Part shown: positions 9,475-18,288 of the stretch, in pieces | Numbering within the stretch: position 1 is the first letter of the stretch | Layout of the letters: each line of letters begins with the position of its first letter | Assembly (NCBI RefSeq): GCF_001715295.1 | Contig: NZ_MDKB01000001.1 | Span: forward strand, 129,345-193,344 | DNA: 64,000 nucleotides | Direction of reading: 5' to 3' | DNA from: Streptomyces griseus | GTDB lineage: Bacteria; Actinomycetota; Actinomycetes; Streptomycetales; Streptomycetaceae | Made by a program: the position numbers and the translations under genes | Notes under the pieces: generated by a model | The model's database searches: none | The model's input: only the letters and a program-made list of their open reading frames with translations | What the model was told of the DNA's origin: nothing

Positions 9475-10599
9475 ATGTCCGATCTGCGCGATCCCGCTCC
9501 CTACGACGCCCTGCTCCTGCTCTCCTTCGGAGGCCCCGAAGGCCCGGACGACGTGGTCCCCTTCCTGGCGAACGTGACACGCGGCCGGGGCATCCCGGAG
9601 GAACGGCTGCGGGAAGTGGGCAAGCACTACTACCTCTTCGGCGGAGTCAGCCCGATCAACGCGCAGAACAGGGCCCTGCTCGACGCCCTGCGCGAGGACT
9701 TCGCGGCCCACGGCCTGGACCTCCCGGTCTACTGGGGCAACCGCAACTGGGCCCCGTACCTCACCGACACCCTCCGCGCGATGGCCGCCGACGGGCGCCG
9801 TCGGATCGCCGTGCTCGTCACCAGCGCCTACGCCTCGTACTCCGGCTGCCGGCAGTACCGCGAGAACCTCGCCGAGTCGCTGGCCGCCCTGGAGGCCGAG
9901 GGGCTGCCCGTGCCCCGGGTGGACAAGCTGCGGCACTACTTCAACCACCCCGGCTTCGTGCGGCCCATGGTGGACGGCGTGCTGGCCTCGCTGGCCGACC
10001 TCCCCGAGGAGGTCAGGGACGGCGCGCACCTCGCCTTCACCACGCACTCCATCCCCACCGCCGCGGCCGACACCTCGGGTCCGGTCCCGGCCCACGGCGA
10101 CGGCGGCGCCTACGTCGCCGAGCACCTCGACGTCGCCCGGGTGATCGCCGAGGCGGTGCGTGAGGAGACCGGTGTGGACCACCCCTGGCAGCTCGTCTAC
10201 CAGTCGCGCAGCGGCGCCCCGCACATCCCGTGGCTGGAGCCGGACATCTGTGACCACCTGGAGGCGCTCCACGGGAACGGCGTCCCCGCGGTCGTCATGG
10301 CCCCCATCGGCTTCGTCTCGGACCACATGGAGGTCCTGTACGACCTCGACACGGAGGCCACCGCGAAGGCCGCGGAGCTGGGGCTGCCCGTCCGCCGGTC
10401 CGCGACGGCCGGGGCGGACCCCCGGTTCGCCGCCGCCGTGCGCGATCTCCTCGTCGAACGCGCCGCCGCCGAGCGGGGCCACCCCGTGCAGCGGTGCGCC
10501 CTCGGCGCGCTCGGCCCCTCGCACGACCTCTGCCCGGCCGGCTGCTGCCCCGCCAGGGCGGCGAAGCCGGCGGCCGCGGGCGCCGACAGCCCGTTCTGA
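9475..10599 (+). CDS. cpfC: Ferrochelatase (coproporphyrin III ferrochelatase type)
   Basis: Inserts Fe2+ into coproporphyrin III (coproporphyrin-dependent haem route of Gram-positives) or protoporphyrin. 374 aa from [13 protein letters not shown] lies upstream. Signatures: [51 protein letters not shown] with the metal-site His, [17 protein letters not shown] and [14 protein letters not shown] with the catalytic Glu. The C-terminal [19 protein letters not shown] region supplies the cluster cysteines seen in actinobacterial ferrochelatases with a [2Fe-2S] centre. The MFS gene is divergent, about 125 bases away. Confidence 0.92.
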   Translation: MSDLRDPAPYDALLLLSFGGPEGPDDVVPFLANVTRGRGIPEERLREVGKHYYLFGGVSPINAQNRALLDALREDFAAHGLDLPVYWGNRNWAPYLTDTLRAMAADGRRRIAVLVTSAYASYSGCRQYRENLAESLAALEAEGLPVPRVDKLRHYFNHPGFVRPMVDGVLASLADLPEEVRDGAHLAFTTHSIPTAAADTSGPVPAHGDGGAYVAEHLDVARVIAEAVREETGVDHPWQLVYQSRSGAPHIPWLEPDICDHLEALHGNGVPAVVMAPIGFVSDHMEVLYDLDTEATAKAAELGLPVRRSATAGADPRFAAAVRDLLVERAAAERGHPVQRCALGALGPSHDLCPAGCCPARAAKPAAAGADSPF

Positions 10600-10648
10600 A
10601 CCGGCCCGCGGCATCCCGCCCGTACCGCGACACCACCTCTGGAGCGCT

Positions 10649-11449
10649 GTGACCGACCCCCTCCTGACCGAACTGCTCGACCTCGCGCTGGAAGCGGCCC
10701 GCCGGGCCGGCGCCCTGCTGCGCGACGGGCGTCCCGCCGACCTGCAGGTGGCCGCGACGAAGTCGAGTCCCATCGACGTCGTCACGGAGATGGACATCCG
10801 GGCGGAGAAGCTGATCACCGGCTTCCTCGCCGAGAGCCGGCCCACCGACGGCTTCCTCGGGGAGGAGGGGGCGGGCTCCGAGGGCAGCAGCGGCGTCCGA
10901 TGGGTGATCGATCCGCTCGACGGCACCGTGAACTACCTCTACGGGCTCCCCACCTGGGCCGTCTCCATCGCCGCGGAGCGCGACGGTGAGCGGGTCGTGG
11001 GCGTGGTCGAGGCCCCGATGCGGCGCGAGACGTTCCACGCGGTGCTCGGCCGCGGCGCGTACGGGAACGGCGAGACGCTGCGCTGCCGTCCCGCGCCCCC
11101 CCTCGACCAGGCCCTGGTGTCGACCGGCTTCAACTACGTCACCGACGTACGCGCCCACCAGGCGGCCGTGGCCCAGCGGCTGATCCCCCGGCTGCGCGAC
11201 ATCCGGCGCGGCGGATCGGCGGCCGTCGATCTCTGCGACGTCGCCGCGGGCAGGCTCGACGGCTACTACGAGCGGGGACTCCACCCCTGGGACCTGGCCG
11301 CCGGAGACCTCATCGCCCGGGAGGCCGGCGCCCTCACCGGGGGACGGCCCGGCCTGCCCGCGGACGGGGACCTCACGGTCGCCGCGACTCCGGGTGTCTT
11401 CGAGCCGCTCCAGGCGATCCTCGACGACCTCGGTGCCTGGCACGACTGA
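10649..11449 (+). CDS. Inositol monophosphatase family protein
   Basis: 266 aa from GTG (TGGAG leader). Mg-dependent phosphatase fold: TKSSPIDVVTEMDIRAE, GEEG, WVIDPLDGTVNYLYG (metal-binding motif D-P-L-D-G-T) and C-terminal WDLAAGDLIAREAGA. Substrates of this family include inositol-1-phosphate, histidinol phosphate and 3'-phosphoadenosine 5'-phosphate; the sequence alone does not decide. It lies 50 bases after ferrochelatase and is likely cotranscribed. Confidence 0.85.
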   Translation: MTDPLLTELLDLALEAARRAGALLRDGRPADLQVAATKSSPIDVVTEMDIRAEKLITGFLAESRPTDGFLGEEGAGSEGSSGVRWVIDPLDGTVNYLYGLPTWAVSIAAERDGERVVGVVEAPMRRETFHAVLGRGAYGNGETLRCRPAPPLDQALVSTGFNYVTDVRAHQAAVAQRLIPRLRDIRRGGSAAVDLCDVAAGRLDGYYERGLHPWDLAAGDLIAREAGALTGGRPGLPADGDLTVAATPGVFEPLQAILDDLGAWHD

Positions 11450-11501
11450 CCCGTACGGCAGGCGGGCCCCTGCAGGGCCACCCGCTGGGGCGACGCAAGG
11501 A

Positions 11502-11539
11502 GAGGGCCCCGGGAGCCGACTACGGCTTCCGGGGCCCTC
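11502..11539. terminator. Hairpin terminator
   Basis: 17-bp stem with one G-T type mismatch (11502-11518 against 11523-11539) and a 4-base loop (ACTA), between the phosphatase gene and the convergent small gene. It can serve both strands. Confidence 0.75.
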
Positions 11540-11549
11540 CGGTCGCGGC

Positions 11550-11723
11550 TCAGACGTGCGAGGCGCCGATCTCGACGCCGTGCTCGGCGGCGAGGCGGTG
11601 CAGGTCGTCCAGCTCTCCCTGCTCGACGTCCGCGAGGAAGTCGTCGCCCGTCTCGCGAGCCTTGGTGAGGTCGGATTCGGTCGTCCTGATGCGTTGCAGC
11701 AGACCTGCGGTGAAAGCGTCCAT
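11550..11723 (-). CDS. Small acidic protein, unknown function
   Basis: 57 aa (MDAFTAGLLQ... to ...VEIGASHV), predicted as two amphipathic helices rich in Glu, Asp, Leu and Arg, possibly a short coiled coil. The start is chosen at MDAFTAG because AGGGGCG precedes it; an upstream ATG would add 10 residues without a ribosome site. It ends 10 bases before the hairpin terminator. I do not recognise the family. Coding bias is good for its length. Confidence 0.6.
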   Translation of the reverse strand: MDAFTAGLLQRIRTTESDLTKARETGDDFLADVEQGELDDLHRLAAEHGVEIGASHV

Positions 11724-12092
11724 GAAGCGCCCCTCATCGTGGGTCGGTGGCACGGGGGTGTGCCCGTGGTTCCCCGGCCGGAGCCGGAGGGCGGGTGATC
11801 ACGCAGTCCCTCTGGAAACCTGGAAACAGAGCGGGCTGTGGTACGCCACATGCATGGCGTGATCGCGGGTGTGCATGCGTCTTCCCCGGGCCGGCTCCGC
11901 GAGAAACCTCAACTGGCCCGGAAATCCGACGGATTCCCCGCGGCCGGGGACGCTGCCGCGCCGTCTTACCGCCGGTTTATGCGCGTAACAGGCAGGATGG
12001 ACGCGCACAGTCGGTGCCGCTGACGTGCAGCGAGCAGCCGCGAAAGACGGCCGCTCCCCGTATTTTCCGCAGAACTAGGGAAGGACTGCGCC
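11724..12092. other. Divergent intergenic region upstream of cutR
   Basis: 369 bases between the small acidic gene and cutR. It contains no supported ORF. The AGGGAAGGA ribosome site of cutR lies at its right end. I cannot place promoter boxes with confidence. Confidence 0.45.
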
Positions 12093-12746
12093 GTGCGCGT
12101 ACTCGTCGTCGAGGACGAGCAACTGCTCGCCGATGCGGTGGCCACCGGACTGCGCCGGGAGGCCATGGCCGTCGACGTCGTCTACGACGGAGCCGCGGCT
12201 CTGGAGCGCGTCGGGGTCAACGACTACGACGTCGTCGTGCTGGACCGGGACCTGCCCGTGGTGCACGGCGACGACGTCTGCCGCCGGATCGTCGAGCTCG
12301 GCATGCCCACCCGGGTGCTCATGCTCACGGCTTCCGGGGACGTCAGCGACCGCGTGGAAGGCCTCGAGCTGGGTGCGGACGACTATCTGCCCAAGCCCTT
12401 CGCCTTCAGCGAGCTGACCGCGCGGGTGCGGGCCCTGGGCCGCCGCACGACGGTCGCACTGCCGCCCGTGCTGGAGCGCGCCGGCATCAAACTGGACCCC
12501 AACCGCCGCGAGGTCTTCAGGAACGAGCAGGAGATCCAGCTCGCCCCCAAGGAGTTCGCCGTCCTGGAGGTCCTGATGCGCAGCGAGGGCGCGGTCGTCT
12601 CCGCCGAGCAGCTGTTGGAGAAGGCCTGGGACGAGAACACCGACCCCTTCACCAACGTCGTGCGGGTGACGGTCATGACGCTGCGCCGCAAGCTCGGAGA
12701 GCCGCCCGTCATCGTCACCGTGCCCGGTTCCGGATACCGGATCTGA
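12093..12746 (+). CDS. cutR: Response regulator CutR
   Basis: 217 aa, the expected length for CutR. OmpR/PhoB type: receiver domain with acidic pocket (VVEDEQ), phospho-acceptor Asp in VVVLDRDLP, Thr in MLTASGD and Lys in DDYLPKPF; C-terminal winged helix (APKEFAVLEVLMR, VVRVTVMTLRRKLG, VPGSGYRI). It starts at GTG with AAGGA upstream. The partner kinase gene begins within 10 bases of its stop. In Streptomyces CutRS is linked to the extracytoplasmic stress response; the copper link in the older literature is uncertain. Confidence 0.92.
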   Translation: MRVLVVEDEQLLADAVATGLRREAMAVDVVYDGAAALERVGVNDYDVVVLDRDLPVVHGDDVCRRIVELGMPTRVLMLTASGDVSDRVEGLELGADDYLPKPFAFSELTARVRALGRRTTVALPPVLERAGIKLDPNRREVFRNEQEIQLAPKEFAVLEVLMRSEGAVVSAEQLLEKAWDENTDPFTNVVRVTVMTLRRKLGEPPVIVTVPGSGYRI

Positions 12747-12753
12747 GGACGTG

Positions 12754-13980
12754 ATGGCAGCTTCTCCCAGGCCCGTTCCTCCCAAACCCACGTGGGAGCC
12801 CAAGCAGCAGGAGGCCGCCTACCCGTGGCTGCGACCGACCATCCGGATACGGCTGACACTGCTGTACGGCGGCATGTTCCTGATCGCGGGCATCCTGCTG
12901 CTCTCGATCATCTACATGCTCGCCGCGCAGGCCCTGAACGTGGGCAGTGACCTGCCGTTCCAGATCGTGAACGGCCAGGTCACCAGTGAGGTGTGCGATC
13001 TGCCGAAGAACGCGACCCCCGAGGCGTTCAACGCGGCGATGAACCGCTGTGTCAACCACCAGCGCCAGCAGGCGCTCGACTCCCTGCTGAACCGGTCGCT
13101 GCTCGCCCTCGTGGGCCTCAGCATCATCGCCTTCGCCTTCGGTTACGCCATGGCGGGCCGTGTCCTGTCCCCGCTGGGACGGATCACCCGTACCGCCCGC
13201 CGGGTGGCCGGGACCGACCTCTCCCGCCGGATCGAGCTGGACGGTCCGGACGACGAGCTGAAGGAGCTCGCGGACACGTTCGACGAGATGCTGGACCGCC
13301 TGGAGCGGGCCTTCACGGCGCAGCAGCGGTTCGTGGGGAACGCCTCGCACGAACTGCGTACGCCGCTCGCCATCAACCGCACACTGCTCGAGGTGCACCT
13401 CTCCGACCCGCAGGCCCCCACGGAGTTGCAGCAGCTCGGGAAGACGCTCCTGGCCACCAACGAGCGCAGCGAGCAGCTCGTCGAGGGACTGCTCCTGCTG
13501 GCCCGGAGCGACAACCAGATCGTCGAACGAAAACCGGTCGACCTGGCCGAGGTGGCCGAGCGGGCCATCGACCAGGCGCGGGGGGAGGCGGCGGCGAACC
13601 ACGTGGAGATCCGCGGCGAGCGCGCTCCCGCCGTGGTGCAGGGGAACGGCGTCCTCCTGGAGCGGATCGCGCTGAACCTCGTACAGAACGCGGTCCGCTA
13701 CAACGTGGCGGAGGGGGGCTGGGTGGAGGTCACCACGGAGCTCCAGCCCGGACAGGCCCTCCTGATGGTCTCGAACACAGGTCCTGTGGTGCCGGCCTAC
13801 GAGATCGACAACCTCTTCGAGCCCTTCAGACGGCTGCGTACGGAACGTACGGGCAGCGACAAGGGTGTGGGGCTCGGCCTGTCGATCGCGCGATCGGTCG
13901 CGCGGGCCCACGGTGGCCGTATCATCGCGGAGCCTCGTGAGGGCGGTGGCCTCGTGATGCGCGTCACCCTCCCGGTCTGA
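12754..13980 (+). CDS. cutS: Sensor histidine kinase CutS
   Basis: 408 aa. Two transmembrane helices (about residues 32-58 and 115-140) flank a short extracytoplasmic sensor of about 55 residues containing exactly two cysteines, C81 and C99, which could form a disulfide. HAMP segment, HisKA box FVGNASHELRTPLAINRT with the phospho-His, N-box (NLVQNAVRYN), G-box (GVGLGLSIARSVARAHGG). GAGGAC precedes the ATG at 12754; a GTG at 12751 is also in frame. Forms an operon with cutR. A hairpin is not obvious downstream. Confidence 0.9.
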   Translation: MAASPRPVPPKPTWEPKQQEAAYPWLRPTIRIRLTLLYGGMFLIAGILLLSIIYMLAAQALNVGSDLPFQIVNGQVTSEVCDLPKNATPEAFNAAMNRCVNHQRQQALDSLLNRSLLALVGLSIIAFAFGYAMAGRVLSPLGRITRTARRVAGTDLSRRIELDGPDDELKELADTFDEMLDRLERAFTAQQRFVGNASHELRTPLAINRTLLEVHLSDPQAPTELQQLGKTLLATNERSEQLVEGLLLLARSDNQIVERKPVDLAEVAERAIDQARGEAAANHVEIRGERAPAVVQGNGVLLERIALNLVQNAVRYNVAEGGWVEVTTELQPGQALLMVSNTGPVVPAYEIDNLFEPFRRLRTERTGSDKGVGLGLSIARSVARAHGGRIIAEPREGGGLVMRVTLPV

Positions 13981-14383
13981 GAGGCTTCGCGTGTGAAGCC
14001 GCATTGGATCGCTCTGTTCGCTTTGGGCGGAATTCTTGGGGGGCACCTCAGGATCCGCCCTGTGTGATCGATCACAGGACCCGATGACGGTCCTTCTACT
14101 CTCCGTGATCGCAACTCTCCCTGAAAGCCTGGAAACGTCCGGGTTTTCAGGGGGCGGTATCACGGGAAGTACACGGGGTGGCGCCCGTGAACTGCAGCAA
14201 TCGGACCGTGTACGGTCCCCTTCGCCACCCAAGCTGATCGCTACCGAGAGGTCGGGTTGGGTGTCGATTGAGTAACAGACCTTGATGTGAGGCAAAATCT
14301 CCGCCTCAGGTCGGGCACAAGTCCGGCCTCTCACGCGTTACGTGCGCTGAGACACCGCAGACACCCATGAGGGGGAGAGCGAC
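13981..14383. other. Intergenic region upstream of the DUF4193 gene
   Basis: About 400 bases without a supported gene. It holds the 14-bp palindrome at 14063-14076 (separate entry) and ends with GGGGGAGAGCGAC before the DUF4193 ATG. Local AT content is higher than in neighbouring genes, which fits a promoter region. Confidence 0.5.
14063..14076. promoter_or_regulatory. Perfect palindrome, candidate operator
   Basis: TGTGATCGATCACA is a perfect 14-bp palindrome about 320 bases before the DUF4193 start. The half-sites resemble the CRP half-site TGTGA/TCACA, but the spacer is 4 bases rather than the 6 of canonical CRP sites, so the protein that binds it is not identified. Confidence 0.4.
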
Positions 14384-14680
14384 ATGGCAACGGATTACGA
14401 CACCCCACGCAAGACCGACGACGACGTCGATCAGGACAGCCTCGAGGAGCTCAAGGCTCGTCGGAGCGACAAGACGGCATCCGCCGTCGACGTGGACGAG
14501 TTCGACGCGGCAGAAGGACTGGAGCTGCCCGGCGCGGACCTGTCCAACGAGGAGCTCGCGGTGCGGGTTCTGCCGAAGCAGGCCGATGAGTTCACCTGCA
14601 TGAGCTGCTTCCTGGTGCACCACCGCAGCCAGCTGGCGCGCGAGAAGAACGGCCAGCCGATCTGCCGCGACTGCGACTGA
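14384..14680 (+). CDS. DUF4193 family protein
   Basis: 98 aa, matching the conserved actinobacterial DUF4193 family. Acidic N-terminus (MATDYDTPRKTDDD), then a four-cysteine knuckle at the C-terminus, FTCMSCFLVHHRSQ...ICRDCD, which has the form of a zinc ribbon (C-x2-C ... C-x2-C). GGGGGAGAG lies upstream of the ATG. The biochemical role is unknown; related small zinc-ribbon proteins often associate with RNA polymerase, but nothing here proves that. A second gene follows after 11 bases. Confidence 0.85.
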   Translation: MATDYDTPRKTDDDVDQDSLEELKARRSDKTASAVDVDEFDAAEGLELPGADLSNEELAVRVLPKQADEFTCMSCFLVHHRSQLAREKNGQPICRDCD

Positions 14681-14691
14681 GGCCGTCGGCC

Positions 14692-15645
14692 GTGGCAGGC
14701 GACACACCGTTCGGGAAGCGGCGCCTGCGGCGCACGAAGCCGTCGGAGGCGTATCAGGGCGGCACCGGCCCGGCAGGGGGAGAACCTCCCGCTGCCGAGC
14801 ATCAGGCCGCCCTGCAGGCCTCTCCCGGCGCATCGGACGACGAGCGGGGCCTTCCGGCCTCGCTCGAAGCGGTCCGGACCGCGGACTCGCCTCGGGGACC
14901 CGAAAGGGACCACCCGGAGGATCCCACGGGAACCGGCCGTCTGCACGTACTGAAACGAGGTGTGCGCAGGAGCGGGGAGAGCGCCAGAGCGGTGGTCGCC
15001 CACCTGGCCGACCGGATCATCGACACGGCTCCGCGCGTCCCCGTGCGCGACCTTCCCACCCTGCGCAGGCACTTCCCGGGGCTCGGTCCCGAAGAGCTCG
15101 CCGACAAGCTCGTCGCGGGCGCCCGCAAGGCCACCGCGACCGTGGGGGCGGGCATCGGGGCGGCGGCCATGCTGCCCGTACCACCCGCCATGACGGCGGA
15201 GCTGGCGGCCGAGGTCACGGGCGTGGCCGTGATCGAGATGAAGCTGGTCGCCGAGCTCCACGAGGTCTACGGCCTGCGTCCGCCCGGCAACCTCGGGCAG
15301 CGCAGCACCGCCTACCTGACCTCCTGGACGGAGGAGCGCGGGATCGACGTCGCACGCCCCGCCACGCTCAACGCGGCGCTGGGCGGCCAGATGAAACGCG
15401 AACTGCGCCAGCAGATCATGAAGCGCATGGTACGCAACCTGCCCAACCTCATCCCGTTCATGGTCGGCGCCGCGGTCGGCGCGATGATGAACAGCCGGGA
15501 CACCGGAAAGCTCGCCGAGCGGGTCAGGAACGACCTCCGCTGCCGGCAGGTCCCCTGGGACCGGCTCCCCGCCCTTCCGCCGCTGGAGCAGCCCCCGGAC
15601 CCCGTCGAGGAGCTCCCCGACGGCCCCGGCCGCCCCGGGATCTGA
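14692..15645 (+). CDS. Conserved hypothetical protein with glycine/alanine-rich hydrophobic core
   Basis: 317 aa from GTG. The N-terminal 85 residues are disordered (Pro/Gly/Glu). The folded part runs from VLKRGVRRSGESARAVVAHL, has a hydrophobic hairpin (ATATVGAGIGAAAMLPVPPAM), then ELAAEVTGVAVIEMKLVAEL and a second hydrophobic patch (LIPFMVGAAVGAMMNSRDT). I do not recognise the family with certainty; the pattern resembles EcsC-like membrane-associated proteins. It sits 11 bases behind the DUF4193 gene and its stop is 4 bases from the convergent DUF3093 gene. Confidence 0.7.
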   Translation: MAGDTPFGKRRLRRTKPSEAYQGGTGPAGGEPPAAEHQAALQASPGASDDERGLPASLEAVRTADSPRGPERDHPEDPTGTGRLHVLKRGVRRSGESARAVVAHLADRIIDTAPRVPVRDLPTLRRHFPGLGPEELADKLVAGARKATATVGAGIGAAAMLPVPPAMTAELAAEVTGVAVIEMKLVAELHEVYGLRPPGNLGQRSTAYLTSWTEERGIDVARPATLNAALGGQMKRELRQQIMKRMVRNLPNLIPFMVGAAVGAMMNSRDTGKLAERVRNDLRCRQVPWDRLPALPPLEQPPDPVEELPDGPGRPGI

Positions 15646-15649
15646 CCGC

Positions 15650-16105
15650 TCAGGCGGGAACGCCCGACAGGGCGGCCACCAGGGCCTCCGGCTCCCTCGT
15701 CGACAGGTAGACGTACGGCGTCGGGTCGGCCGGGTCCGTGATCCGCACCCGCACCGCCGTGGGCACGTAGCTGCGCAGCAGCATGAAGGCGCGCGGATCC
15801 GCCTTGTACGAGCGCCAGGCGCGCGCCTCCTCCGCGTCGAGCACCTCGGCGTCGCCGAGGGCCGCCAGCGGGATGCGCGCGTCCCCGGCGACGAGGGCGC
15901 CCGCGACGACCCGGATGCGGGCCGATCCGTACGAGCTCACGACCACGGACGCCACGGCCGTCCCGGCCACCAGTCCGCCGAGCATGGGCAGGGCGCCGAG
16001 GGGCAGGAGCATCAGGGCACAGGCGATACCGAGCCCGAAGGCGATGAACCACCACGACCGGGGGGCGGTGAGACGTTCGTCGAAGGGCGGTGCGGAAGGC
16101 TGCAT
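15650..16105 (-). CDS. DUF3093 family membrane protein
   Basis: 151 aa. Two hydrophobic helices (WWFIAFGLGIACALMLLPLG and MLGGLVAGTAVASVVVSSYG) precede a small soluble domain with the conserved DUF3093 stretches RIRVVAGALVAGDARIPL and LDAEEARAWRSYKADPRAFMLLRSY, the latter with the invariant R-x3-ADPRAF pattern. The function is unknown. It overlaps nothing and ends convergently with the neighbouring hypothetical gene. Confidence 0.8.
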   Translation of the reverse strand: MQPSAPPFDERLTAPRSWWFIAFGLGIACALMLLPLGALPMLGGLVAGTAVASVVVSSYGSARIRVVAGALVAGDARIPLAALGDAEVLDAEEARAWRSYKADPRAFMLLRSYVPTAVRVRITDPADPTPYVYLSTREPEALVAALSGVPA

Positions 16106-16163
16106 GAAGCCAAGCTTGGCACGGCGCGACCCGGGCGCGGCGGCGCGGGTAAGGTCTGCGCCT

Positions 16164-16748
16164 GTGAGTGGAACATCTACACGCCTGACACCCCCGGCCG
16201 GCGCCGTGCGGCCGGTGCGGCATCCCGACGCCCCGGCGCCCGGAGAGCTCCTCGGCTCGCACTACGAACAGTGTTTCGGGTGTGGCAGTGAGCAGCCGCA
16301 CGGACTGCACCTCCGGGCGCGGGCCGGCGAGGGCGTGAGCGTCACCGCCGAGTTCACCGTGAAGCCCGCCCACCAGGGCGCTCCCGGGCTCGCCCACGGT
16401 GGTGTCCTGGCCACGGCGATGGACGAGACGCTCGGCGCCCTCAGCTGGCTGCTGCGGCTCATCGCGGTGACCGGACGGCTGGAGACCGACTACGTCCTGC
16501 CGGTGCCGGTCGGCACGGTCCTCTTCCTGGACGCCGAGGTCACCGCCGTGCACGACCGGAAGATCTACTGCCGGGCGACGGGCCGGATCGGCGGCTCCGA
16601 GGGTCCCGTCGCGGTACGCGCCGAGGCTCTGTTCATCAAGGTCGAGGTGGACCACTTCATCGACAACGGCCGTCCCGAGGAGATCCGGGCGGCGATGTCC
16701 GACCCGGACCAGGTGCGGCGGGCCCGGGCCTTCGAGGTGAACCCGTGA
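16164..16748 (+). CDS. PaaI-type hotdog thioesterase
   Basis: 194 aa from GTG. Hotdog fold: CFGCGSEQPHGLHL, HQGAPGLAHGGVLATAMDET (HGG plus the acidic catalytic residue on the following helix), LETDYVLPVPVGT. The family hydrolyses acyl-CoA or aryl-CoA thioesters; the substrate is unknown. The stop overlaps the GTG of dut by 4 bases (GTGA), so the two genes are translationally coupled. Confidence 0.82.
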   Translation: MSGTSTRLTPPAGAVRPVRHPDAPAPGELLGSHYEQCFGCGSEQPHGLHLRARAGEGVSVTAEFTVKPAHQGAPGLAHGGVLATAMDETLGALSWLLRLIAVTGRLETDYVLPVPVGTVLFLDAEVTAVHDRKIYCRATGRIGGSEGPVAVRAEALFIKVEVDHFIDNGRPEEIRAAMSDPDQVRRARAFEVNP

Positions 16749-17275
16749 CGCGCCACCCCGTCGACGTGCTGATCCGCCGGATCGACCCGGACGTCCCGAT
16801 TCCCGCGTACGGACACCCGGGGGACGCCGGTGCCGACCTGGTCACCACCGAGGGCGCCGAGCTGGCCCCGGGCGAACGCGCGGTGCTGCCCACCGGTGTC
16901 TCGATCGCGCTGCCCGACGGGTACGCGGCCTTCGTGCACCCCCGCTCCGGTCTCGCGGCCCGCTGCGGAGTCGCTCTCGTGAATGCCCCGGGGACGGTCG
17001 ACGCCGGGTACCGTGGAGAGATCAAGGTGATCGTGGTCAATCTCGATCCGCGCGAGACCGTGCGGTTCGAGCGGTTCGATCGGATTGCCCAACTGGTCGT
17101 CCAGCAGGTCGAGAAGGTGCGCTTCCACGAGGTGGCGGAACTCCCCGGCTCGGCGCGGGCCGAAGGGGGCTTCGGGTCCACCGGCGGTCATGCCGCCGTG
17201 GACGGCGTCAGGGGCGGTAACACCCAGGGTGGGAACAGCTACGCTTCGGTCGTATCCGACCGGGAAGGACAGTGA
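16745..17275 (+). CDS. dut: dUTP diphosphatase
   Basis: Hydrolyses dUTP to dUMP and PPi, keeping uracil out of DNA and feeding thymidylate synthesis. 176 aa, trimeric type. All five motifs are seen: HPGDAGADL, HPRSGLAARCGV, NAPGTVDAGYRGEI, RFDRIAQLVV and the C-terminal P-loop-like EGGFGSTGG. About 25 residues extend beyond motif 5, more than in most dUTPases. It starts at GTG overlapping the thioesterase stop. Confidence 0.93.
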   Translation: MTRHPVDVLIRRIDPDVPIPAYGHPGDAGADLVTTEGAELAPGERAVLPTGVSIALPDGYAAFVHPRSGLAARCGVALVNAPGTVDAGYRGEIKVIVVNLDPRETVRFERFDRIAQLVVQQVEKVRFHEVAELPGSARAEGGFGSTGGHAAVDGVRGGNTQGGNSYASVVSDREGQ

Positions 17276-17276
17276 C

Positions 17277-18050
17277 GTGTTCGGACGTCGCAAGAACAGT
17301 GGTTCCGCCGAGGACGCGGCGGACGAGGCGCGCGAGACCGAGCAGGTCGCCGACGAGCTCGATGACGCGGGCGGTGCCTCGGGGAGCCCGCGCCGCACCA
17401 GCCTTCCGCCGGCCCCCCGGCCGGACGGGCCGTGGGACGTCTCAGAGGTGTCCCAGCCCGGCGAGGGCCGGGTGGACCTCGGCGGCATCTTCGTGCCCGG
17501 TGTCGAGGGCATGGAGCTGAGGGTCGAGGTCGCCGGTGACGCGATCGTCGCGGCCACGGTCGTGCTGCGCGACAGCGCGGTGCAGCTGCAGGCCTTCGCG
17601 GCGCCCAAGAAGGAGGGCATCTGGGGCGAGGTGCGCGAGGAGATCGCCTCGGGCATCACCCAGCAGGGCGGGATCATCGACGAGGTCGAGGGCCCGCTGG
17701 GCTGGGAGCTGCGTGCCCAGGTCCCCGTACAGCTCCCCGACGGCACGAACGGCGTGCAGCTCGTGCGCTTCATCGGTGTCGACGGGCCGCGCTGGTTCCT
17801 GCGCGGTGTGATCTCCGGTCAGGGCGCCGTGCAGCCGGAGGCCGCCGGTCTGCTGGAGACCATCTTCCGTGACACCGTGGTGGTCCGCGGTGACGGTCCG
17901 ATGGCCCCGCGTGACCCGATCGTCCTCAAGCTCCCCAACGACGCGCAGATGGTGCCGGAGGGTGTGCAGCAGGAGGACCAGGAGAGCTCGAAGTTCTCCG
18001 GTGGCATGGGTCAGCTCCAGCGCGGACCCGAGATCACCGAGGTCCGCTGA
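17277..18050 (+). CDS. DUF3710 family protein
   Basis: 257 aa from GTG, with GGAAGGAC just upstream at the end of dut. A disordered acidic N-terminus (about 65 residues) is followed by the conserved DUF3710 body: PWDVSEV, RVDLGGIFVPGVEGMELRVEV, LQAFAAPKKEGIWGEVREEIASGI, GPRWFLRGVISGQGA. The function is unknown; in actinobacteria this family regularly follows dut, as it does here (1-base gap). A strong hairpin follows. Confidence 0.85.
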   Translation: MFGRRKNSGSAEDAADEARETEQVADELDDAGGASGSPRRTSLPPAPRPDGPWDVSEVSQPGEGRVDLGGIFVPGVEGMELRVEVAGDAIVAATVVLRDSAVQLQAFAAPKKEGIWGEVREEIASGITQQGGIIDEVEGPLGWELRAQVPVQLPDGTNGVQLVRFIGVDGPRWFLRGVISGQGAVQPEAAGLLETIFRDTVVVRGDGPMAPRDPIVLKLPNDAQMVPEGVQQEDQESSKFSGGMGQLQRGPEITEVR

Positions 18051-18068
18051 CCGTTCGCACCCACCGTC

Positions 18069-18109
18069 GGCCGGTGGGCCGCGCCCTTCCGGGGCGCGGC
18101 CCACCGGCC
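18069..18109. terminator. Hairpin terminator
   Basis: Perfect 18-bp GC-rich stem (18069-18086 with 18092-18109) and 5-base loop, 19 bases after the DUF3710 stop. It separates the dut group from the kdp locus. Confidence 0.85.
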
Positions 18110-18288
18110 TTCGTGCTGAAGCGCACGGTGCGGGGCGCGCGTGCCCGTACAGGGCGCGTAAGGGGGGCGTACGGGCGGCGTCAAGAGTGGGACGGGTGCC
18201 GTAAGGAAGACATCAACGCAGGTCGCGGAGGCCGCGGACGGGCGTTTGCTACGGGGGTCCCGACCCCGACCTCATCCAGGAGCACACG

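Noticed and set aside
14063..14076. Calling the palindrome a CRP site
   Set aside because: Half-sites fit but the spacer is 4 rather than 6 bases; left as an unassigned operator.
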